Shown piece after piece: positions 8,788 through 17,265 of a stretch of 64,000 nt of DNA. This DNA is from Planctomycetes bacterium B3_Pla (GTDB lineage: Bacteria; Planctomycetota; Phycisphaerae; Sedimentisphaerales; Anaerobacaceae). The notes beneath the pieces are model-generated. The model was not told where the DNA came from. It saw only the letters and a program-made list of their open reading frames with translations, and ran no database searches. Made by a program: the position numbers and the translations under genes. The stretch spans positions 124,001 through 188,000 of the forward strand of contig NJBM01000001.1 in assembly GCA_005223045.1 (NCBI GenBank), written 5' to 3'. The stretch's first letter is position 1. Each line of letters opens with the position of its first letter.

Positions 8788-9224
8788 CCGCGTGCATGAC
8801 TGTTCAACGCAGTCGCCAAGTCAAGGTAGCGATAGGGGATTTGGAATTCCGTGCACGTCGATTTGAGCTTCGCCAAAACCGATTCGCTCAATTCGCTTTG
8901 AAAATCCGCATCGCCGTTACAGGAAAAGATTCTGCACCCGGCAAAACGATGTTCGTAAACGCTGCATTTGCCGCCGACGTTGTAAGGACACCGGCCCGCC
9001 AGCATCGCTTTAACATCCTCGGCGCCCAAACTTGCAGCGAAATACATCAACTCCGGCGAAGTAACAAACAAACGGTGGTCAAACGTATCGAAATCGCAGC
9101 AACTGCCGCATGACTTGCATACTCCCGCCAAGTCGTTGATCCGGTGGATTTGTAGCTCCAGCCAATCGTAGATTTCAGCTACTTTTTTGAGCAGTTGGCT
9201 GTCGGTTCCGCATCCTGCCACCAT
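8784..9224 (-). CDS. YkgJ-family cysteine-cluster protein B
   Basis: This 146-residue protein has the CxxCGxCC segment (CKSCGSCC) followed by CPYNVGGKCSVYEHRFAGCRIFSC, the pattern of YkgJ-type proteins thought to bind Zn or an Fe-S cluster. The biochemical role of the family is not known. An upstream in-frame ATG exists at 9293, but the ATG at 9224 is preceded by AAGAGGTG with seven bases of spacing and is the better start. It overlaps the 3' end of the first YkgJ gene by about 45 bases. Its stop region overlaps the 3' end of the FtsQ-like gene by four bases, so the two operons converge. Confidence 0.75.
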   Translation of the reverse strand: MVAGCGTDSQLLKKVAEIYDWLELQIHRINDLAGVCKSCGSCCDFDTFDHRLFVTSPELMYFAASLGAEDVKAMLAGRCPYNVGGKCSVYEHRFAGCRIFSCNGDADFQSELSESVLAKLKSTCTEFQIPYRYLDLATALNSHARG

Positions 9225-9670
9225 TTCTTGCACCTCTTGATTCGTTCTATTTCCTCGAAGCTGTAAAGTCTGCCGCGATTGATGCCGGAGCATTTTTGAG
9301 CCGCCTTGTTCCAGGCATTAGGGCTGGTCAAGTTCTCCGGCCAGAACGGCCAGCTCCTGCACTGGCTCGGACGAACACAATAAATCGCACAGCCTTTATC
9401 ACTTCCGCATAATTTGTGAAATCTGCGGTTCATGAATATGCAATCTTTGGTCGTTTGGTCTTCAATAATAGTTGTCCGCAGACCCACGCGCTTGAGGTAT
9501 TCCTGCCTCAACTGTCCCACAGATATCTTCAGAAAATCAGCGATGAACTCAATCTCGGGCCTCGTGACCCAGATATAACCTTCCCCCGGCCCCGAACAGC
9601 ACCCACCACACTGCATACACTCGAAATGTAATCCGCCAACATACCAAGGCATACTATCACCATCAATCAT
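9179..9670 (-). CDS. YkgJ-family cysteine-cluster protein A
   Basis: A 163-residue soluble protein with CMQCGGCC at residues 18-25 and further Cys residues in the middle (C-I-F-M..., CGSDKGCAIYCVRPSQC), the layout of YkgJ-like putative metal-binding proteins. It is a distant paralogue of the following gene. The ATG at 9670 lies inside the stop codon of the 22-codon ORF upstream, and a second ATG is present at 9652; neither has a clear Shine-Dalgarno, consistent with coupled translation. It belongs to the group nucleotidyltransferase - small ORF - YkgJ A - YkgJ B, all overlapping on the minus strand. Confidence 0.75.
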   Translation of the reverse strand: MIDGDSMPWYVGGLHFECMQCGGCCSGPGEGYIWVTRPEIEFIADFLKISVGQLRQEYLKRVGLRTTIIEDQTTKDCIFMNRRFHKLCGSDKGCAIYCVRPSQCRSWPFWPENLTSPNAWNKAAQKCSGINRGRLYSFEEIERIKRCKKWWQDAEPTANCSKK

Positions 9671-9731
9671 CCGACAAATCTGATTTCAGCCACTCTTCAA
9701 CTTGGTCAACAAATCCCCGAATCGGATTCAT
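9663..9731 (-). CDS. 22-codon ORF coupled on both sides
   Basis: An ATG at 9731 overlaps the stop of the nucleotidyltransferase gene (ATGA, 9731-9728), and its own TGA (9665-9663) overlaps the start of YkgJ A. The peptide is MNPIRGFVDQVEEWLKSDLS plus two Asp, an amphipathic helix. It may be a real small protein, a coupling peptide that passes ribosomes on, or the remnant of a larger gene. There is no homology evidence; the support is the double stop-start overlap. Confidence 0.4.
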   Translation of the reverse strand: MNPIRGFVDQVEEWLKSDLSDD

Positions 9732-10045
9732 ATAGTCATACCTTCCTTGCGAACATTTATAAGCAAGGGACTTTCGATTTTATCGAAATTACTCTCGGAG
9801 ACCGGATATACCGCTATCAGAACATTATGCTCAAGATTCAAATCCGTAAATATATCAGCCATTCGGTCAATCTCTTCGCAGGGATCAACCGTCCCTGCCA
9901 GCACAACGGCCAGGTCGATGTCCGAATGCTCATCATTGGCATGACCTCTTGCATAAGAGCCATAGAGCACAACCTTTTTAAGCCGTTGCCCATAAAGCTC
10001 GGTTATCTGCTGTTTGAATTCTTTAAGTATATGTTCTATTTCCAT
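9728..10045 (-). CDS. MNT-type nucleotidyltransferase domain protein
   Basis: A 105-residue minimal nucleotidyltransferase. Residues 28-46 carry the GSYARG motif and the following S-D-I-D-L, which supply the Ser/Gly loop and the two metal-binding Asp. MNT proteins often form antitoxin pairs with HEPN toxins by AMPylating them, but no HEPN gene is adjacent here; the next ORF is only 22 codons. It might act on a HEPN protein elsewhere or be an orphan. The start at 10045 has no strong Shine-Dalgarno. It heads a minus-strand group with two YkgJ genes. Confidence 0.75.
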   Translation of the reverse strand: MEIEHILKEFKQQITELYGQRLKKVVLYGSYARGHANDEHSDIDLAVVLAGTVDPCEEIDRMADIFTDLNLEHNVLIAVYPVSESNFDKIESPLLINVRKEGMTI

Positions 10046-10100
10046 CGCGCGTCTTTGAGTACCTTACTCGAATATCGAAATCCTAAATAACCAAATATAG

Positions 10101-10140
10101 CCTCTTTGTCATTCCTGCGAAAGCAGGAATGACAAAGAGG
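10101..10140. repeat. Perfect 40-base palindrome, REP-like
   Basis: Eighteen bases, CCTCTTTGTCATTCCTGC, are followed by GAAA and their exact reverse complement. The core GTCATTCC-TGCGAAAGCA-GGAATGAC is the same family as the one at 30.1 kb. It lies after ilvD and before the nucleotidyltransferase gene. There is no T-tract, so it is better read as a dispersed repeat than as an intrinsic terminator, although it could stabilise the ilvD mRNA end. Confidence 0.8.
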
Positions 10141-10162
10141 GACATAGGATAACATTTCTGTT

Positions 10163-11830
10163 TTACCATTTCAATACTGCTCCGGTATCGGCGCTGGTTG
10201 CCATTGAGGCGTATTTTGCGAGACAGCCCTTGGTTATCCTCGGCTCTGGCGCGGTCCACGTCTTTTTGCGTTCGGCAAGTTCTTCATTGGAGAGCTTTAC
10301 GCTCAAACTGTTGTTGGGGATGTCTATTTCGATTATGTCGCCGTCTTTGAGCAAGCCGATGGGGCCGCCCACCGCCGCTTCCGGGCTGATGTGGCCAATG
10401 CAGGCGCCTCTTGTGCCGCCGCTAAATCTGCCGTCGGTAATCAGGGCAACAGATTCGCCCAGGCCGGCACCGACGATATAGCTCGTCGGACTTAGCATCT
10501 CCTGCATACCCGGCCCGCCTTTGGGGCCTTCGCAGCGAATTACCACGACGTCGCCTTCTTTGACCTTGCCAGCTAAGATGCCGTCACAGGCTTCCTCCTG
10601 GCTCTCAAAGATGACCGCCGGGCCTGTGTGTGTGAGCATCGCAGGGGCGACGCCGGCGGTTTTGACCACGCTGCCTTTTGGAGCAAGGTTGCCCGTCAGG
10701 ATAGACAGACCGCCACTCTTCGAATATGGGTTGTCGATCGTGCGGATCACTTCTGTGCCGGTTGTCTGCGCCTCGGCAATGTTCTGACCGAGGGTCTTGC
10801 CCGTTACCGTAAGGCAATCGGTGTTGAGAAGGCCATCGAGCTGATTGACTTCTTTCAGGATCGCATTTATGCCGCCGGCGGCATCGACATCTTCCACGTG
10901 GTACTCGCTCGACGGCGAGACTTTGCAGATGTTGGGGCATGACGCCGAGATTTCGTTTATGCGTTCGAGGTCGTACTTGATGCCGGCTTCGTTGGCCACC
11001 GCCAGTGTGTGCAGGACGGTATTGGTCGAGCCGCCCATCGCCATATCCAGAACAAGGGCGTTGTCGAGTGACTTTTCGCTGATTATGTCCAGCGGTTTGA
11101 TGTCCTTTTCTACCAGAGTCATGATCTGTTTGCCCGCGGCCTCGTAGAGCTGTTGGCGTTTAGGGTCAATTGCGAGGATCGTCCCGTTACCCGGCAGGGC
11201 TATCCCAATCGCCTCACAAAGGCAGTTCATCGAGTTGGCCGTGAACATTCCCGAGCAGCTCCCCTTTCCCGGGCAGGCTGTGCGTTCAAGCTCCTTTAAC
11301 TGAGATTCGTCTATCTTGCCCGCGTTGTACGCCGCGACGCCCTCGAATATGCTGATAAGGTCAACAGTTTGTCCATCGTCCGTCTTGCCGGCAGCCATCG
11401 GCCCGCCTGAGACGAAAATTGTCGGGATGTTCAGCCTGACCGCCGCCATCAACATTCCGGGGATGATCTTGTCGCAATTGGGGATGCAGATGAGTCCGTC
11501 AAAGCAGTGGGCCCGCGCCATGGTCTCGACCGAATCGGCAATGACTTCGCGCGAGGCCAGAGAATACTTCATGCCGGTGTGGCCCATAGCGATCCCGTCG
11601 CAGACCGCGATGGTATTGAACTCAAAAGGGGCCCCGCCGGCGCTGCGAACCGAGGACTTGACCACTTTCGCAACCTCACGAAGGTGAACGTGCCCCGGCA
11701 CAATCTCACAGAAGCTGTTGGCGATGCCGATAAACGGTTTGTCTATATCGGCATCACTAAGACCACACGCATGAAGCAGGCCGCGATGCGGCGCCCGCTG
11801 AAAATCCTTCTTGACTGTATCGCTTTTCAT
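10163..11830 (-). CDS. ilvD: Dihydroxy-acid dehydratase IlvD
   Basis: IlvD dehydrates 2,3-dihydroxy acids to 2-keto acids in valine, leucine and isoleucine synthesis and carries an Fe-S cluster. The signature CDKIIPGM (with the cluster Cys) and the [10 protein letters not shown] segment (second cluster Cys) are visible, as is the C-terminal [11 protein letters not shown] region. With the ATG at 11830, which has GGAG upstream, the protein is 555 residues, the normal size. A longer reading from 11854 exists but is less likely. It is a single gene on the minus strand with no other ilv or leu genes in the window. Confidence 0.95.
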   Translation of the reverse strand: MKSDTVKKDFQRAPHRGLLHACGLSDADIDKPFIGIANSFCEIVPGHVHLREVAKVVKSSVRSAGGAPFEFNTIAVCDGIAMGHTGMKYSLASREVIADSVETMARAHCFDGLICIPNCDKIIPGMLMAAVRLNIPTIFVSGGPMAAGKTDDGQTVDLISIFEGVAAYNAGKIDESQLKELERTACPGKGSCSGMFTANSMNCLCEAIGIALPGNGTILAIDPKRQQLYEAAGKQIMTLVEKDIKPLDIISEKSLDNALVLDMAMGGSTNTVLHTLAVANEAGIKYDLERINEISASCPNICKVSPSSEYHVEDVDAAGGINAILKEVNQLDGLLNTDCLTVTGKTLGQNIAEAQTTGTEVIRTIDNPYSKSGGLSILTGNLAPKGSVVKTAGVAPAMLTHTGPAVIFESQEEACDGILAGKVKEGDVVVIRCEGPKGGPGMQEMLSPTSYIVGAGLGESVALITDGRFSGGTRGACIGHISPEAAVGGPIGLLKDGDIIEIDIPNNSLSVKLSNEELAERKKTWTAPEPRITKGCLAKYASMATSADTGAVLKW

Positions 11831-11993
11831 AATCCGGTTTCTCCAAAATTGCATAGCAGAGTTTTCAAAAATCAGAAACCTTTATTCTAACCGTTGACAG
11901 GAAGCGAATAAAGAAAAATCAGTTGTTTTGCGAAAGAGGGCACATATAATGGCCTGTGAAAAAACTGCATTTTGAGAACTTACGGGAAAATAT

Positions 11994-13043
11994 ATGATGA
12001 AGCAAATCGGAACCTGTGGCTTCATTGCGATTACAGTGATTTGCTCGCTGCTCTTTGCGGCCGGGTGCGGGGGATTCTCCAAGGAAACTGCCAAGACCGA
12101 AGACCAGCCTCAGCAAACCGCCAAAACCAAGGTCGAGGCCGAACAAGAGAAACCACCTGAAAAGCTGACGTTGAAGTTTGTGCCGGGGGATTCAGCGACC
12201 TACAAGGTCATATTAGAAACCAGCAAGAGCGTTCAATGGGAAGGCACTCAAAGCCGGCCGAAAGGATTCAAAGGCGGCAACACCGGAAACAAAATGGAAA
12301 TGACTTTCGATCAGGACATAGAGACCGTGAACGACGAAGGCAACGCCGCCGCAAAGATCACGATCAAAGCGCTGAAGTACCTGACAAAGGTCAAAGACAA
12401 CATCGTTCTGGACTTCGACAGTTCCAGGAAAAAGGATCGGAGCAGCCCTCTGAGCGGACTGGTCGGGCAGAGTTATACCATAGAGATTACACCGTCCGGA
12501 CAAGTCTCAAGGATTATCGACACAAGTGACGCCCTGTCTGCCGTCAAAGGCGACGCCCCGGCCAACAGAACGGCTGTCGGACTTCTTTCCACAGATACCA
12601 TAAAGGAACGGCATACGATCCCAACCCTGCCCACAGCCGACAAGAACCAACTACGCACAGGCGAGAACTGGAGCAATATAAAGAGCATTTCCTTCGATAT
12701 GATGGGGGCGAAAACATACGAAAGAGTTTACACGCTCAAAGAAGTCAAAGATGTGGGCAATCGCCGGGTTGCCGTCGCGGAGATGAACGCATTTCCCTCT
12801 GCGGAGAAAGCAAAGGAATTGGACACACAGCAGGCGACAGGTCCGTTTTCAAACATGTTCGACAATACTGAAACATATACCGGCAAGCTACGGCTGGATT
12901 TAACCGACGGCAAGATCGAGGAATGTAGCGAAAAACTTCTGACCGAATGGTTCATAGTCGATCCCAATCCAAAAAACGAAGAAGAGCCTGCTGCGCTGAG
13001 ATTGGCCGCTACGCGCCTCTACAGCATCGAAAAGATTGACTAA
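11994..13043 (+). CDS. Secreted lipoprotein, unknown family (A)
   Basis: A 349-residue lipoprotein: a short basic start, a hydrophobic core and the lipobox LFAAGC with the acylated Cys at about residue 25. A Lys/Glu/Gln-rich linker (about 30-55) precedes a globular part rich in beta strands. Repeated phrases such as EMTFDQDIETVNDEGNAAAK and the GKLRLDLTDGKIEE segment suggest a beta-structured exported domain. I cannot name the family. The next gene encodes a shorter protein of similar build with shared phrases (TPSGQVSRI versus GPTGRIEDY), so the two are probably diverged paralogues in one operon. Confidence 0.7.
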   Translation: MMKQIGTCGFIAITVICSLLFAAGCGGFSKETAKTEDQPQQTAKTKVEAEQEKPPEKLTLKFVPGDSATYKVILETSKSVQWEGTQSRPKGFKGGNTGNKMEMTFDQDIETVNDEGNAAAKITIKALKYLTKVKDNIVLDFDSSRKKDRSSPLSGLVGQSYTIEITPSGQVSRIIDTSDALSAVKGDAPANRTAVGLLSTDTIKERHTIPTLPTADKNQLRTGENWSNIKSISFDMMGAKTYERVYTLKEVKDVGNRRVAVAEMNAFPSAEKAKELDTQQATGPFSNMFDNTETYTGKLRLDLTDGKIEECSEKLLTEWFIVDPNPKNEEEPAALRLAATRLYSIEKID

Positions 13044-13090
13044 GACGCTGCACGGTTCGTGGCCTGGGAACCTGTTTGAAAGGAACAAAG

Positions 13091-14083
13091 TTGAAAAGCA
13101 CATCGGCAGTTCTGACGATTGTCTTGCTGACTGTTCTTGCAGGATGTGGACCGACAGGCGCAGAAAAAGGACTGTTGGGCAAAGATAGGGAGTTCTTGAC
13201 CGTAGATTTCGAGGATGGTCGGACTCTACGATACAAATTCGTATCGAGCAGAGAAATAACGATTGGCTGGGACATGCCTCAAACTGCCTCCAGACCGGGC
13301 AGACGAACCGCTGATAAATCCACCGAGTCTATGGAAGTCGTGATGGCCTATACGCCGGTTGAGGCAAACCCGTACGGACTTACGACCGTCAAGGCAGTCT
13401 GCGAATCGGTGAAAGTAGCGAGAAGCAAAGGCCCGCGAAAAGACGCCGTGCAAAGTCTCGCCGGCAAGACTTTCACGCTCATAGTCGGGCCTACCGGCAG
13501 AATAGAGGATTATTCACAGTTGGACACGCTGCTCAAAGAGATTGGCAAGAAAGCATTTCGAGCGGACTCCGGCGAGGTCAGGACAAAAGAACCTGATATG
13601 ATAGGTGATTTCGTCGCTACTCAATGGTTTCTTTGGGACGCCGTTTCCAGGATCGAGCAACCCTCCGAAGGGGTGGCGATAGGCAATAGCTGGAAGTCGA
13701 AGCTGTCTATCCCGACTCCGATGGTTATGCGAAAGGCCAGAGACGTCACCTATACGCTTTCCGAGGTCCATCCGAGCGAAAAGGGGCGGCTCGCCGTGAT
13801 AAGCAGCTCTTACAGCCAGGCCGAGTCGGTCCCCCGAGGCTGGCCGATACCTTACTGGGGCACATTTCAAATGGTCGGGCCGTTCGGTTTTTACAGAAAC
13901 TATAAGATCCTGGACTTGCAGGGCCGGGGCGAAGAATTGTTCAATATCGACGCCGGCAGAACAGAGCAGTATAAGCAACAGTACGAACTGCAGTTGAGCG
14001 CCTCTTTGCTGATGCCTCTTCCAGGCGCCAATCCGAAAATAACCATCGATCAGAATCTGACAATGGAGCTGCTCGAAGATTGA
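13091..14083 (+). CDS. Secreted lipoprotein, unknown family (B)
   Basis: A 330-residue lipoprotein with lipobox VLAGC near residue 18. The preferred start is the TTG at 13091, with AAAGGA six bases upstream; an in-frame TTG at 13076 would overlap that Shine-Dalgarno. The exported part resembles lipoprotein A in layout: a DGRTLRYKF opening strand, a GKTFTLIVGPTGRIEDYS segment and a C-terminal half rich in strands. It follows A by about 45 bases. No enzyme motif is visible, and the role is unknown. Confidence 0.65.
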   Translation: MKSTSAVLTIVLLTVLAGCGPTGAEKGLLGKDREFLTVDFEDGRTLRYKFVSSREITIGWDMPQTASRPGRRTADKSTESMEVVMAYTPVEANPYGLTTVKAVCESVKVARSKGPRKDAVQSLAGKTFTLIVGPTGRIEDYSQLDTLLKEIGKKAFRADSGEVRTKEPDMIGDFVATQWFLWDAVSRIEQPSEGVAIGNSWKSKLSIPTPMVMRKARDVTYTLSEVHPSEKGRLAVISSSYSQAESVPRGWPIPYWGTFQMVGPFGFYRNYKILDLQGRGEELFNIDAGRTEQYKQQYELQLSASLLMPLPGANPKITIDQNLTMELLED

Positions 14084-14135
14084 ATCCGGCGCATCGTGAA
14101 TTGCCGGGCAGGACACGAAATACGAGATACAGACT

Positions 14136-14687
14136 ATGGAACGTAAGAATTTGTGGGCGCCGTGGCGAATCGGATATATTCAGGGCTTGAGCAAGGAGCC
14201 CAACATTGGAGAAGACGGCAAAATGGGAACCGGTGAAAAGAGCGATTGTTTCATCTGCCATAACTTAAAGCACCCCCAGGAAGACGACAAGAATCTGGTG
14301 CTGTGGCGAACCGAGCTAAACATCGTAATCCTGAATCGTTTTCCCTATAACAACGGGCATTTGCTGATTGCACCGAACCGGCATATCCCGGACCTGACGG
14401 ATGCGACGGAAGAGGAACTGCTGGAAATGATCAAGCTTGTCAGAGAAACGCAAAAGGCCCTGTCGCCGGCGATAAAACCTCACGGCTTCAACGTCGGCAT
14501 GAATTTCGGTCGATGCGCCGGAGCGGGACTGCCGGGGCATCTGCATATCCATATCGTCCCGCGATGGGATGGGGATACGAATTTCATGCACGTATGCAGC
14601 GATACGGACGTCATCAGTCAGAGCCTGACCGAGCTTCTCGACCTGCTAAAACAAGTAAGCAACAAAGACAACCTACCCAACCTGTAA
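14136..14687 (+). CDS. HIT-family nucleotide hydrolase/transferase
   Basis: A 183-residue protein with the HIT motif HLHIHIVPRW (about residues 135-144), in which the middle His attacks the alpha phosphate. The N-terminal WAPWRIGYI and the Cys pair CFICHN (about 38-43) are typical of the branch related to Ap4A phosphorylase and ATP adenylyltransferase-like HIT proteins. It is likely to act on dinucleoside polyphosphates or adenylylated compounds in the cytoplasm. Its leader contains a short ATACGAGATAC repeat. It is followed closely by the dGTPase-like gene. Confidence 0.85.
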   Translation: MERKNLWAPWRIGYIQGLSKEPNIGEDGKMGTGEKSDCFICHNLKHPQEDDKNLVLWRTELNIVILNRFPYNNGHLLIAPNRHIPDLTDATEEELLEMIKLVRETQKALSPAIKPHGFNVGMNFGRCAGAGLPGHLHIHIVPRWDGDTNFMHVCSDTDVISQSLTELLDLLKQVSNKDNLPNL

Positions 14688-14704
14688 CAGTACGGCACGT
14701 GCCA

Positions 14705-14741
14705 AATACGAGATACGAGATACGAAATACGAGACACGAAA
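14705..14741. repeat. ATACGAG heptamer tract
   Basis: Five tandem, slightly varied copies of a seven-base unit (ATACGAG, ATACGAA, ACACGAA) fill the gap between the HIT gene and the dGTPase-like start. A shorter copy is at 14118-14133. Confidence 0.8.
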
Positions 14742-14742
14742 A

Positions 14743-15870
14743 ATGTCCGAAGGACTTAGTTGCTATGCCGTTACGTCAGAGAGCAGCCGGGGCCGGGTCT
14801 TTCCGGAAAAGCCCCATCCTTATCGCTCCAACTTCGAGCGCGACCGGGACCGTATAATTCACTGCTCGGCGTTTCGCCGGCTCGAAGGCAAGGCACAGGT
14901 TTTCACACCCGGCCTGGACGACTACTACCGGACGCGCCTTACCCACAGTATCGAGGTGGCGCAGATAGGCAGAACAATAGCAAAAGAACTTGGCCTGAAT
15001 GAAAGTCTTACCGAGGCGATATGCCTGGCGCATGATCTGGGTCACTCACCTTTCGGGCACAACGGGGAAAAAGTGCTCAACGATTTGATGGACGAGTTCG
15101 GCGGATTCGAGCATAACCGCCAGGCGCTGCGAATTGTCGATTTGCTCGAACATCCGTACCCGGACTTTATGGGGCTGAACCTTATGTATGAAACCAGACT
15201 CGGTCTGGCCAAGCACCGAAGCACATACGACAAGCCGCAAGGCGAGGCTTTCAGCGAAAAGAATTGTTCGCTCGAAGGGCAGATCGCCGACATTGCCGAC
15301 CGTATCGCCTACAACTGCCATGACCTCGAAGATGGTATGCGCGCCAGGCTGATCGGCAACAAGCAGTTGAAAAGCGTAAGAATCTTCGACGAAGCGCAAG
15401 ATCGGATAGGCACCGAAGCAATCAAAGACCGCACTATCCGCAGGACAAGAACCGCAAAGGCGATCATAGACAAGTTGGTCAGCGACTGTCTCGATGCAAG
15501 CAAAAGAGCTCTTGCGGAGACGAAACCGGAAACAATCAACGAAGTTTATGCGAGGAGCGAAAACTTAATTGTGCTTTCGGCAGATAGTGAGGTTGAGCTT
15601 GCCGAGCTTGAAGAATTCCTGATGCAAAATTTCTATCTGCACAAATCATTGACCCAAACGGCGGAAAAGGTCAGGACCTGGCTCGAGCAGCTTTTTGAAA
15701 AGCTCTGCCGGGAGCCGGAACTAATGCCGGGCTACTTTCAGCGGTTCATACCGCAGCATGGGCTGCAAAGAGCCGTGTGCGATTACATCGCCGGCATGAC
15801 CGACAGGTTCGCATCCAAAATGGTCGGAGAAACCCAGCCGGGACCACCTGAAAGCATTGAAACGGGGTGA
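14743..15870 (+). CDS. dGTP triphosphohydrolase-like HD protein
   Basis: A 375-residue HD-domain protein. The metal-binding residues are seen in TRLTHSIEVAQIG (first His, about residue 67) and AHDLGHSPFGHNG (His-Asp, about 105-106, plus further His), followed by FEHNRQALR. The N-terminal RSNFERDRDRIIHCSAFRRL is the typical start of the dGTPase/deoxynucleotide triphosphohydrolase family. It probably splits dNTPs to nucleoside and triphosphate and helps set dNTP pools. The ATG at 14743 sits right behind a heptamer repeat tract that may supply the leader. Confidence 0.9.
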   Translation: MSEGLSCYAVTSESSRGRVFPEKPHPYRSNFERDRDRIIHCSAFRRLEGKAQVFTPGLDDYYRTRLTHSIEVAQIGRTIAKELGLNESLTEAICLAHDLGHSPFGHNGEKVLNDLMDEFGGFEHNRQALRIVDLLEHPYPDFMGLNLMYETRLGLAKHRSTYDKPQGEAFSEKNCSLEGQIADIADRIAYNCHDLEDGMRARLIGNKQLKSVRIFDEAQDRIGTEAIKDRTIRRTRTAKAIIDKLVSDCLDASKRALAETKPETINEVYARSENLIVLSADSEVELAELEEFLMQNFYLHKSLTQTAEKVRTWLEQLFEKLCREPELMPGYFQRFIPQHGLQRAVCDYIAGMTDRFASKMVGETQPGPPESIETG

Positions 15871-15914
15871 CCGGCTCCTGGTAATGGCAAAACAGTTGAG
15901 ATCAAGGAGAAATC

Positions 15915-17177
15915 ATGGAAAGAAAACAGATAACTGCTGCCGCTATGGCGCTACTCGTCGCGGCATCTATTATTACTCCGTTGTTGGGCGCCGGTGACGG
16001 CGGTGGCAGTCCCGATTGGCCCGAGTTTCACGGCCCAGGCCGGACGAACATATCCCCGGATCGAGGCCTCTTGAAGGAATGGCCCGAGGGTGGGCCCCGA
16101 AAGCTCTGGACGTATTCGCAGTGCGGCAAAGGGTATTCGGGGGTAGTGATCGCCGAGGGGATGATCTTCACGGCCGGTGACTTCGACCGCGAGGAAAGAC
16201 TCGTGGCACTCGATATGAACGGCAAGCTCTTATGGCAATCGCCGAACGGCCAGGCGTGGCGCGGGTCAAGTCCAGGCTCTCGCGCGACGCCGACTTACAG
16301 CGACGGCGCCTTGTACCACATGAATCCCACCGGCAGGCTGGCGGCATACGAGGCAAGTTCGGGCAAAGAACTTTGGGCCGTGGACCTGAAGTCCCGCTTC
16401 GATGCAAAGTACGGCATCTGGGCTTTGGCCGAGAATGTGATTGTGGACGGAGACAAGGTCCTGTGCATGCCCGGCGGGCCCAAAGGCCGCGTCGTTGCCC
16501 TGGATAAACGCACGGGAAAAACGCTCTGGGCCAACACACAGATTGAGCACTCGGCGGCTTACTGCTCAGGCGTTGTCGTCACCCACGCCGGCGTGCGTCA
16601 GTTAATCACTATGACTCAAAGATCGGTTGTCGGCGTGAACGTCGAGACCGGCGCGCTCGTTTGGTCGGCGCCTTTCGTGCCGCGTTCGCCGCAGAATGCC
16701 CTGACACCGGTGTTCCGGGACGGCTACGTTTTTGTCGCCTGCGGACACTCTTCGGGCGGCGCCCTGATGAAAATCGATCCATCTTCGCGTTCGGCCTCGA
16801 CCCTATGGCATCGCCTGGATCTGGACAACTGCCACGGCGGCGCCCTCCTCGTAGATGACAAACTCTACGGCTGTTCATGCCGCCAGGGTGGAAAACACTT
16901 CTACTGCGTCGATTTTCTCACGGGCGAAACCATCAAGCTCGACAAAACGTTAGGCAAAGTGGGCATCACCTGCGCCGAAGGAATGATCTACGCCCTGAAC
17001 CATCGAGGCACAATGTACCTGTTATCTGTTACCCCTGATGGATTCGACATCGTGAGCCGGTTCGAGTTTGAAAAGAAGCCACCCAACTCCTACCTTGCCC
17101 ACCCCGTAGTCTGCGGCGGGAAACTGTATATCCGCTGCAATCAGGACCTTTACGCTTATGACGTCCGCGCGAATTGA
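15915..17177 (+). CDS. Exported PQQ-like beta-propeller protein
   Basis: A 420-residue protein with a signal peptide (residues 1-26, ending near LLGAG) and repeated propeller blades of the kind G.LLW.....G, seen at LVALDMNGKLLWQ, LAAYEASSGKELWAV, VVALDKRTGKTLWAN and VVGVNVETGALVWSA. The start WPEFHGPGRTNISPDRGLL is typical of planctomycete exported propellers annotated as PQQ-binding-like or outer-membrane assembly BamB-like. There is no evidence that PQQ is bound. AAGGAG precedes the ATG. It stands alone between the HD gene and the PgpA-UppP fusion. Confidence 0.85.
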   Translation: MERKQITAAAMALLVAASIITPLLGAGDGGGSPDWPEFHGPGRTNISPDRGLLKEWPEGGPRKLWTYSQCGKGYSGVVIAEGMIFTAGDFDREERLVALDMNGKLLWQSPNGQAWRGSSPGSRATPTYSDGALYHMNPTGRLAAYEASSGKELWAVDLKSRFDAKYGIWALAENVIVDGDKVLCMPGGPKGRVVALDKRTGKTLWANTQIEHSAAYCSGVVVTHAGVRQLITMTQRSVVGVNVETGALVWSAPFVPRSPQNALTPVFRDGYVFVACGHSSGGALMKIDPSSRSASTLWHRLDLDNCHGGALLVDDKLYGCSCRQGGKHFYCVDFLTGETIKLDKTLGKVGITCAEGMIYALNHRGTMYLLSVTPDGFDIVSRFEFEKKPPNSYLAHPVVCGGKLYIRCNQDLYAYDVRAN

Positions 17178-17265
17178 GAGCACAGCGTGCAATTATTCGG
17201 ATTATAACAAATACAGATCAATAGTCTTTGACTTGACCGTCGGGGTCAGTTAATCTTCGGCGACT

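Noticed and set aside
10101..10140. Intrinsic terminator for ilvD
   Set aside because: The hairpin is strong but has no T-tract on either strand, and its core recurs elsewhere, so it was listed as a repeat.
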